Below, piece after piece: positions 42,235-49,280 of a stretch of 64,000 bases of DNA. The position numbers and the translations under genes were made by a program. Source of the stretch: PSRJ01 sp963825305 (GTDB lineage Bacteria; Acidobacteriota; Terriglobia; Bryobacterales; Bryobacteraceae). Position 1 is the first letter of the stretch. The number at the start of each line of letters is the position of its first letter. The notes beneath the pieces were generated by a model, which saw nothing but the letters and a program-made list of their open reading frames with translations, did not search any database and was not told the origin of the DNA. The stretch covers positions 248,001-312,000 of the forward strand of contig CAWGTA010000016.1 in the NCBI GenBank assembly GCA_963825305.1. The letters run 5' to 3'.

Positions 42235-43547
42235 GAAATTGGGCAATTGCGCTGATTCTGTTAGGGGCAGCCAGGCCGGTCCTGGCAGTGGATCACGCCG
42301 ATGCGGAAGCGACCGAATTGGTCCTCGCGCTCGGCGGGGGAGTCGTCGTGGACTGCCCGGACGGGATTTCGCGGATGGCTGTCAGTGCGCCGGAAGCCGT
42401 GGATGTGGTTACTGCCAGTAATCATGAAATCCTTTTCAACGGAAAGGGGCTGGGACACGCCACGGTTGTGATCTGGTCGAAACTTGGCAAGCGGAAAACC
42501 TATAGTGTGAGCGTAGAGCCGAACCTGGAACCCATGCGCCGTCTGCTGCGCGAAACGTTTCCCAATGAGGAAATCGACGTGCGCGCCTCCCACGACTCGA
42601 TGGCGTTAATCGGGCGGGCGAGCAATGTGGCGGTCGCCGAGCGCGCTTTGGCGCTAGTCGCAGCCACCGCAAAAGGGGCTATCAGTAACCTGCAGGTTGC
42701 TCCTCCGCCGGCGGAGAATCAGGTCCTGTTGCGCGTCAAGTTTGCCGAGTTAACCCGCACTGCGGATGCGGAATTCGGTGTGAACTTGCTCTCCACCGGT
42801 GCGTTGAACACGGTGGGGCAGATTAGCACAGGACTGCCGGCTTCGGCGCAACTGGGCCAAGCGATGGGCGCCGGACAAAATTCGTTCAGCCTATCCGATA
42901 TACTCAACGTGTTCGCCTTCCGGCCGGACTTGAATCTTGGGGTCGTCATTCGAGACCTCCAGGCCCGGGGCCTCCTCCAGATTCTCGCCGAACCCAACCT
43001 GGTGGCAACCAGCGGCAAGGAAGCCAGCTTCCTGGCCGGCGGGGAGTTTCCCGTACCGATAGCTCAGGGCGGCGCCACGGCTGGGGCGATTACGATTCAA
43101 TACAAAGAGTTTGGTATCCGCCTGTCGTTCACCCCGTTGGTCACTCCTCAGCACACCATCCGGCTGCATGTCAAGCCGGAGGTTTCTTCGCTGGACGCTG
43201 CGGATGGCATTAATGTCTCTGGCTTCAAGATTCCGGCGCTGACTACGCGGCGTCTGGAGACCGATATCGAACTGGGCGAAGGACAGAGCTTCGCCATCGG
43301 CGGCCTGCTGGACGACCGGATCACGGAAAACCTCTCCCAAATTCCTGGGCTGGCCCATATTCCGCTATTGGGAGCGCTCTTCAAGAGCCGCCAGGAGACC
43401 AAGTCGAAAACCGAGTTGATCATCATCGTGACACCGGAAACGGCTTTACCGACCGCGAGCATAATCCAGGGCCCCGTTATGCCCAAGCCTTTTATGGAAG
43501 CACCCAATATGGAAGCACCCACGGAGGTTTCGAAACCCAAACCATGA
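42231..43547 (+). CDS. cpaC: Tad outer-membrane secretin RcpA/CpaC
   Basis: A 438-residue secretin forming the outer-membrane ring. N-terminal signal peptide: WAIALILLGAARPVLA. The pilus/BON-like N-domain follows (VVVDCPDGISRMAVSAPEAV). The C-terminal secretin domain has NLVATSGKEASFLAGGEFPV and the family signature IPGLAHIPLLGALFKSRQ then KTELIIIVTPE. Secretins of the Tad system are about this size. The short tail repeats PFMEAPNMEAPTEV, a Met-Glu-Ala-Pro motif of unknown role. Confidence 0.92.
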   Translation: MRNWAIALILLGAARPVLAVDHADAEATELVLALGGGVVVDCPDGISRMAVSAPEAVDVVTASNHEILFNGKGLGHATVVIWSKLGKRKTYSVSVEPNLEPMRRLLRETFPNEEIDVRASHDSMALIGRASNVAVAERALALVAATAKGAISNLQVAPPPAENQVLLRVKFAELTRTADAEFGVNLLSTGALNTVGQISTGLPASAQLGQAMGAGQNSFSLSDILNVFAFRPDLNLGVVIRDLQARGLLQILAEPNLVATSGKEASFLAGGEFPVPIAQGGATAGAITIQYKEFGIRLSFTPLVTPQHTIRLHVKPEVSSLDAADGINVSGFKIPALTTRRLETDIELGEGQSFAIGGLLDDRITENLSQIPGLAHIPLLGALFKSRQETKSKTELIIIVTPETALPTASIIQGPVMPKPFMEAPNMEAPTEVSKPKP

Positions 43548-44905
43548 GCACAGAGCCTGCAGCCCAGGAGGGAACCAGCTGGGAACAGCGTCTGCTGCGC
43601 AACCCCTCCCGCAAAACCACCCTGAAGCCCGAGTACCAGGAGCTCAAGTTCACGCTGCACCGGAAGCTGCTGGACCAGATCAACCTGGAGACACTCGCCA
43701 GCATCGACAACGACCGGATCCGCGCCGAGGTGCGCCAGGCGGTGCTCTCCATCGTGGAAAACGAGCCGACGCTGCTCACCGCCTCGGAGAAAATGCAGAT
43801 CAGCGAAGAGGTGCTGCACGAGGTTTTCGGATTAGGCCCGCTCGAACCCTTGCTGCAGGACCCGAGCATTTCGGACATCCTGGTGAACGGTTACAAACAT
43901 GTCTATGTGGAACGCGGCGGACTCCTGGAAGCCACCAGCGTACGTTTTCACGATGACAGCCACCTGCTGCGCATCATCGACAAAATCGTCTCGCAGGTTG
44001 GCCGGCGGGTCGATGAATCGAATCCCATGGTGGATGCGCGGCTCAGCGACGGCTCGCGCGTGAACGCTATCATCCCGCCTCTGGCCGTGGACGGACCGCT
44101 GCTCTCGATCCGCCGCTTCGGCACCGATAAGCTCATGCCCGCCGATCTGGTCGAGCGGCTGTCCATAACGCCGGGGATGATGCGGCTGCTCGAGGCCGCC
44201 GTTAAAGCGCGGCTCAATATTATCGTGTCCGGGGGCACCGGCTCTGGAAAGACGACACTGCTCAACGCGCTGTCAGTCTTCATCTCCCCCAAGGAGCGCA
44301 TCGTGACGATCGAAGACGCCGCCGAGTTGCAATTGAAGCAACCGCACGTGGCACGCCTCGAAACCCGCCCTGCCAACGTGGAGGGCCACGGTATGGTTCG
44401 CCAGCGCCAACTGCTCATCAACTGCTTGCGTATGCGGCCGGACCGCATCATCGTGGGTGAGGTCCGCGGCGAAGAAGCGCTGGACATGCTGCAAGCCATG
44501 AACACCGGTCACGACGGATCGTTGACCACAGTCCACGCCAACAGCCCGCGCGACGCCATCGCGCGGCTGGAAGTGATGATCTCGTTAGCCAATGCCAACA
44601 TGCACCTTACGGCCATCCGGCAACAGGTTGCCTCAGCCGTACACATCCTGGTGCAGGCCGCCCGCTTGAGCGATGGTTCACGTCGTGTGATTAATATCAC
44701 CGAGGTGACTGGCATCGAAACCGACGTGGTCACGCTGCAGGACATCTTTGTCTTCGAAAAGCGCGGCGTGTCGCCGGAAGGTCAGGTGCTCGGACGCTTC
44801 TGTGCCACCGGCATTCTACCGAAATTCAACGACAAGCTGGTCGCCGCGGGGATCCGGCTCCCAGTCGAGATGTTTGATGAAATCGTCACGGTGGGGCCGG
44901 AATGA
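43544..44905 (+). CDS. tadA: Tad pilus assembly ATPase TadA/CpaF
   Basis: A 453-residue secretion ATPase. An N-terminal helical segment leads to FGLGPLEPLLQDPSISDILV (typical CpaF). Walker A is IIVSGGTGSGKTTLLNAL; the Asp box FISPKERIVTIEDAAELQL and Walker B RPDRIIVGEVRGEEALDML follow, and the His box is HDGSLTTVHANSPRDAI. All motifs for hydrolysis are present. It powers both extension and retraction of the Tad pilus. Confidence 0.95.
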   Translation: MSTEPAAQEGTSWEQRLLRNPSRKTTLKPEYQELKFTLHRKLLDQINLETLASIDNDRIRAEVRQAVLSIVENEPTLLTASEKMQISEEVLHEVFGLGPLEPLLQDPSISDILVNGYKHVYVERGGLLEATSVRFHDDSHLLRIIDKIVSQVGRRVDESNPMVDARLSDGSRVNAIIPPLAVDGPLLSIRRFGTDKLMPADLVERLSITPGMMRLLEAAVKARLNIIVSGGTGSGKTTLLNALSVFISPKERIVTIEDAAELQLKQPHVARLETRPANVEGHGMVRQRQLLINCLRMRPDRIIVGEVRGEEALDMLQAMNTGHDGSLTTVHANSPRDAIARLEVMISLANANMHLTAIRQQVASAVHILVQAARLSDGSRRVINITEVTGIETDVVTLQDIFVFEKRGVSPEGQVLGRFCATGILPKFNDKLVAAGIRLPVEMFDEIVTVGPE

Positions 44906-45873
44906 ACGTAGCGGTTTTCTTTCTGGCTCTGGTGTCCAGCCTTGGTTGTTACGCACTGGTCTCGCGGAGGCTGGGCCGTAAGGGGCGTTCGGCGGCCGTA
45001 CGCCGCCTGATGGGGAAACATCTCGTCAAAGCGGATGTCAACCCAGCCAGCGGACCGCTGTTGATGCAGATGGCCGGTGAGGTCCGCGGCCGTCTGGCCA
45101 CTCATCTACTGGAGCGGCTCCGCCTCAAGCCGGCTATCGAGCGCATGCTGGAGACCGCCGACCTCAAGTGGGGAGCGCCCGGCTTGGCCCACCGTTCAGT
45201 AGGTCTGTTCCTGGCGGGATTCGTGCTGGTCACCCTGCCCACCGCAAACCGGATGCCGTTATTCGCGTTGCTGGGCGGCGCGCTGGCAGGGGCGTTTCCA
45301 CTGCTCTATGCAAGGCGCAAGGGCAAAGGACGTGTAAAGCATTTTGAAGAACAGTTCCCAGATTGCCTGGAGTTCATTTCCCGATCGATGCGCGCCGGCC
45401 ACGCCTTTTCCGTCTCGCTCGAAATGGTGCACCGCGAGTTCCCCGAACCGTTGGCCGGAGAGTTCCGCCGCACCTTCGAGGAGCAGAACCTCGGGCAGCC
45501 GCTGGAGATCGTACTGCAAAAACTCGCCCATCGGATGCCTTCCATGGACGTACAGTTCTTCGTTTCCGCGGTGCTGCTCCAGAAACGCACGGGTGGCAAT
45601 CTCGCCGAACTGCTCGACAAGCTGGCGCATATTATCCGGGAGCGTTTCAAACTGCGCGCCCGCATCCGCGCTATCAGCGCCCAGGGCTTGATGTCCGGCC
45701 GCATTCTGTCGGCGATTCCCCTGGCTGTCGGCGCATTGATGTTTATGGTCAATCCGGACTACGCCCGCTTCTTCATCGTGGATCCCGCCGGCCACGAGAT
45801 GGTGGCCGCGGGGTTGGCCATGCAACTGGTCGGATATCTGATCATCCGTAAGATCGTGACTTTCGAGGTATAG
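44902..45873 (+). CDS. tadB: Tad inner-membrane platform protein TadB
   Basis: A 323-residue membrane protein with the type II secretion F domain (T2SSF, about 150-290; FEEQFPDCLEFISRSMRAGH, LGQPLEIVLQKLAHRMPSMD). Membrane helices are near residues 2-18, 100-135 and 265-320. It forms with TadC the platform on which TadA works. Its start overlaps tadA by 4 bp (ATGA), and tadC starts 2 bp after its stop. Confidence 0.93.
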   Translation: MNVAVFFLALVSSLGCYALVSRRLGRKGRSAAVRRLMGKHLVKADVNPASGPLLMQMAGEVRGRLATHLLERLRLKPAIERMLETADLKWGAPGLAHRSVGLFLAGFVLVTLPTANRMPLFALLGGALAGAFPLLYARRKGKGRVKHFEEQFPDCLEFISRSMRAGHAFSVSLEMVHREFPEPLAGEFRRTFEEQNLGQPLEIVLQKLAHRMPSMDVQFFVSAVLLQKRTGGNLAELLDKLAHIIRERFKLRARIRAISAQGLMSGRILSAIPLAVGALMFMVNPDYARFFIVDPAGHEMVAAGLAMQLVGYLIIRKIVTFEV

Positions 45874-45875
45874 AT

Positions 45876-46793
45876 TTGCTCACCTTACTCACAGCCTCCA
45901 TGTTCGCTTTGGTAGCCTCCGTTACGGCCCTGCTCTGCTTCCGTCTGTTGAACCTGCGCGGTCGGTATCTGGACCGCCTGGCGGCGCGCGCTCAAACCGT
46001 GTCACCCTTCCTCCCTTCGCCGAGCCTCATCTGGCGCGATCTGGTGAGTTGGATCGGTATGTTCGTGCCGGCCGCGCCCAAGGATTTGCCGCGCTTGAAA
46101 CGCCGGCTGATCCGCGCCGGATTCCGCAATCCGAGCGCTGTACGCATATTCCACGGAACCCGCGCCGTATCGACCCTCGTCCTCTGTCTCGTTGCTCTCG
46201 GCGCTGGCCTCCGGTCTTACGTTACGACCCAGAATCTGATCTTCCTCACGGGAGGCGGCCTCTTCGTCGGCTACCAGTTGCCCATGCAGTATCTGCTTCT
46301 GCGCATCCGCCGGCGCCAGCGCGCTGTGGAGAAAGGTCTTCCCAACGCGCTCGATTTGATGGTGGTCTGCGTGGAAGCGGGTTTGGGACTCGACCAAACC
46401 ACCCTGCAAGTGGCCAAAGAGCTGCAGACCGCCCATCCCGAGATCTGCGAGGAGTTTGCTGTCATGAACCTGGAGATGCGCGCCGGCAAACGCCGCGTAG
46501 AAGCGCTGCACAACCTGGCGGATCGGACCGGTGTAGCCGAGCTCAAAAAGCTGGTTGCCGTCCTCATTCAGACAGACCGGTTTGGAACCAGCATCGCGCA
46601 GAGCCTGCGCGGACATTCCGACTACATGCGCGTGATGGCCCGCCAGCGGGCCGAGGAGCGCGCAGCTAAGCTGGCCGTTAAGCTGGTTTTCCCGATCTTC
46701 TTCTGTGTGCTGCCGACGTTGTTTATAGTGACCATCGGCCCCGCGCTGACGCACCTTGTGCGGGATCTCATTCCTATGATCGAAAACATGTAA
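45876..46793 (+). CDS. tadC: Tad inner-membrane platform protein TadC
   Basis: A 305-residue T2SSF-domain membrane protein, partner of TadB. It starts at a TTG (45876), 2 bp after the tadB stop; GAGG ends a few bases upstream, and the next ATG (45900) would remove part of the first helix. The F domain shows RRQRAVEKGLPNALDLMVVC and VEAGLGLDQTTLQVAKEL, then FGTSIAQSLRGHSDYMRV. Helices are near 1-22, 100-145 and 265-290. It is the last recognised gene of the pilus operon. Confidence 0.93.
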   Translation: MLTLLTASMFALVASVTALLCFRLLNLRGRYLDRLAARAQTVSPFLPSPSLIWRDLVSWIGMFVPAAPKDLPRLKRRLIRAGFRNPSAVRIFHGTRAVSTLVLCLVALGAGLRSYVTTQNLIFLTGGGLFVGYQLPMQYLLLRIRRRQRAVEKGLPNALDLMVVCVEAGLGLDQTTLQVAKELQTAHPEICEEFAVMNLEMRAGKRRVEALHNLADRTGVAELKKLVAVLIQTDRFGTSIAQSLRGHSDYMRVMARQRAEERAAKLAVKLVFPIFFCVLPTLFIVTIGPALTHLVRDLIPMIENM

Positions 46794-46829
46794 GTGGTCG
46801 ATAAGTAAGGCAAGAAAGGAGAACCGTTC

Positions 46830-46925
46830 ATGGATTCGTCCGTAGTTCGCATAGTTTGTGCTGGCCTGGTAGTCGCGTTTGGCGTGTTGATCTTTATGCG
46901 CCGCCGCGGCCGCAGCAGCGAGTAG
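46830..46925 (+). CDS. 31-aa membrane peptide after tadC
   Basis: An ORF of 31 codons with a good ribosome-binding site (AAGGAGAA, 6 bp upstream) right after tadC. It reads MDSSVVRIVCAGLVVAFGVL and IFMRRRGRSSE, one membrane helix with a charged C-terminus. Such peptides could be regulators or assembly factors of membrane complexes; here the pilus machine is the nearest candidate (inference). It is too short for routine gene finders. Confidence 0.55.
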   Translation: MDSSVVRIVCAGLVVAFGVLIFMRRRGRSSE

Positions 46926-46989
46926 TTTGTTACCCGGCATTCGGGCGCGGCGGTGAGACCCCCGCGCCCTTCTGCCACTCTCCCTCGGT

Positions 46990-49233
46990 TCATCGGACGG
47001 GTATCACGAGTGTGTTACTCTCCACCCCACCCACCACAACCTGCAGATTGATCGGGTCTCCGCTTGGTAGATCGTCGGGCAATTGCACTTGTACCAGGGC
47101 GATCCCCGCCAGCGTGGGGGCCGCGACCCCGAAGTCCGGAGCCAGATTCCGGCCTGATATTACAACTTGCAGGCTATCTGCCAGGGGATAGGGAGGGCTG
47201 TCCGGAGCCCGAAATCCATCGGGAAGCGAGTCCACATACGGTCCTAGACCGGTTCCGTAAACAAGGAGCCGTTCTCCGGGGTGTGCGGGTGCGTCTTCGC
47301 TAGGGACTGAGCCGTCCAGACGTATCGCGGCGAACAGCCCCGGCGCGTCGCGCGCGATGGTGAACGCAACCTGCCGCAAGGGGCCGGATGCACGGTGAAT
47401 CTCGAGTTGGTACTCCCCTGGGTCGAGCCCGGAAGCAACCTGGAAATTGATCTGTTCTGGCGAAATATACAACAGCGCCAAAATCCGGCCGGCGCAGAGG
47501 AGGCTCACACCACCCATGCTCTGGGGTAGCGGATTCGAGGCGCTGCTCGCCGTGGTATCCGCCAGGTTGGTGCCGAACAAGGTCGCGATGGAACCCGGCC
47601 CGATGGCGGCCCCTTCCGCAGCAGCGTTGGAGACGTGCAGGGGCCGTGGCGCGGGAGGTCCCAGCACGACCACCGCCCGCACCGCATGAGGAGCGTTCAT
47701 TACCAGCGTGGCTGGAGTGACCGGCCCGCTCAAATCCAACTCCCAATTCTGGAACCGTGTGCCCGCCGAGGGGCTGTAGGAAAGCGTCACAGCGGTACTC
47801 GCCAGGAAGAAACCATCCGCTTTCGGCGGTGAAATTTGCCACGAGCCCGAGTCGGCCGGCCGGGTGCTGAGCGTGAGCCGGTACGAGGTGCTGTAACGTG
47901 CCGTGACCTTCCGGTATCCGGCGGCCGCCGTCAGGGTCCCGTTGGTCCCGTCCCAGCCCTGGAAATCGTAGCGCATCCCGGCAGGATCCAATACCGAAAC
48001 GGGCGCCGCGAGCTGCACGACCGCTCCTATGGCGCGCTCAATCTCACACGGTGTGGCACAATCGGTGCCATCGACGGTCATTTTCAGACCGCTGGGAATG
48101 CTTTCGATGCGTATACGGCTGCGCGGCACGTACACGGCGGTCAACCGGATTCCCAAATCCGCCTGGTCCAGTGTGACCGGCACGGTTTCGGTGGACGCTA
48201 CGGTGCCGTCGGACCAAGACTGGAATACCCACGGCGCCCCCGACGCATCTAGTAGGTGCGGCGGCGCGGTGACACTATGTACCTCGCCTGGCGCCGCGTA
48301 GAAGTTCTTCGGTGTGACGGCATCGGCACTATCCAACGTCAACGTCAGGCCCACCGGCTGACTCAGCAAAGAAATCTCTACCGCTCGTGCGAATTGAGCC
48401 CCAACCGAGCCGGGGGAGCTAAGAGCTTGCACTTGGTAGCTATGGTTCATAGCGCCGCCATCGCTCCAGGACTGGAACATCCACAGCAGCCCGTGGTTGT
48501 CTCTCTGGGGCGAAAGCGCGCTCAACTGGTGGGCGGTATTCCACCCCCACTCTACAGTCGCAGGAGCTGCCACCGGTTGGCGATCTGCCAGCAACTGCAG
48601 GCCGGTGGGAGAGCTGGTCAGCTGGATCTGGCGCGCCACCGCAAAACCCGGGTAGACCAGGGCGGGCGCGTTCGCCACAAAACTGTACAGCGGGGGTAGC
48701 GCGCCCCCTCCTTGTGCCCAGCCGGTAAACACGTAACCCGGTCCCGGCGCAGCCGCCATCATTACTGTGGAGGCGGCATCCACCCACACATCGGTATTTC
48801 CCTGGTATGCCTGCTGGTTGATCCAGATTGTGCCAGGAGCGTTGCAGGGTGGATCCGGAGGACATTGAAAGTAGCTGATGCTGACCGCGTACTCGACGGC
48901 CAGCCCGGCAGTGTAGGACGTGATCCCCGCATCGGCCGTGATGGTGATCTGATTGGAGACGTTGGGCCATGGCAGCCATCCCTGAAAAAGGTATCGCGTC
49001 TTCGAAGTTGGCCCGGCGTTTTGGATAACGGGGATCGAAAGAGTGTGCTTGCTCCCCGCCGGCCAACTGAAAGCGGCCCCACCAGTGGTCCACTGTCCAT
49101 CCACCTGAAATAGGGCATCGTTGGCCGTCGTCGAAATGCGGGTTGTCACTATTTGATCCTGGGCCGCCAAAGAGGCGGCACAAGCGACGCTGAACAGCCA
49201 CACCGCTTGGCAAATAACATTACGTGATCTCAA
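46990..49233 (-). CDS. Large secreted protein with TIGR03437 C-terminal domain
   Basis: A 747-residue exported protein. Signal peptide: QAVWLFSVACAASLAAQDQ. It carries several Ig-like/InlB-B-like repeats (about 30-530) with the repeated pattern ..FQGW, ..FTGWAQGG.., ..FQSWSDGG.., ..FQSWSDGT.., ..FQGWDGT.., ..FQNWEL... About residues 540-747 form the TIGR03437 Solibacter domain: VSNAAAEGAAIGPGSIATLF, GTNLADTTA, YISPEQINFQV, GTGLGPYVDSLP. Role unknown; a surface adhesin or matrix protein is plausible because the repeats resemble those of surface proteins. It is next to the Tad locus and is divergent from a second TIGR03437 protein 47 bp away. Confidence 0.85.
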   Translation of the reverse strand: MRSRNVICQAVWLFSVACAASLAAQDQIVTTRISTTANDALFQVDGQWTTGGAAFSWPAGSKHTLSIPVIQNAGPTSKTRYLFQGWLPWPNVSNQITITADAGITSYTAGLAVEYAVSISYFQCPPDPPCNAPGTIWINQQAYQGNTDVWVDAASTVMMAAAPGPGYVFTGWAQGGGALPPLYSFVANAPALVYPGFAVARQIQLTSSPTGLQLLADRQPVAAPATVEWGWNTAHQLSALSPQRDNHGLLWMFQSWSDGGAMNHSYQVQALSSPGSVGAQFARAVEISLLSQPVGLTLTLDSADAVTPKNFYAAPGEVHSVTAPPHLLDASGAPWVFQSWSDGTVASTETVPVTLDQADLGIRLTAVYVPRSRIRIESIPSGLKMTVDGTDCATPCEIERAIGAVVQLAAPVSVLDPAGMRYDFQGWDGTNGTLTAAAGYRKVTARYSTSYRLTLSTRPADSGSWQISPPKADGFFLASTAVTLSYSPSAGTRFQNWELDLSGPVTPATLVMNAPHAVRAVVVLGPPAPRPLHVSNAAAEGAAIGPGSIATLFGTNLADTTASSASNPLPQSMGGVSLLCAGRILALLYISPEQINFQVASGLDPGEYQLEIHRASGPLRQVAFTIARDAPGLFAAIRLDGSVPSEDAPAHPGERLLVYGTGLGPYVDSLPDGFRAPDSPPYPLADSLQVVISGRNLAPDFGVAAPTLAGIALVQVQLPDDLPSGDPINLQVVVGGVESNTLVIPVR

Positions 49234-49280
49234 TCGCGTGTCCTCTGTTGAAACTCATCGACTCACCCGATAAGAGTCTT

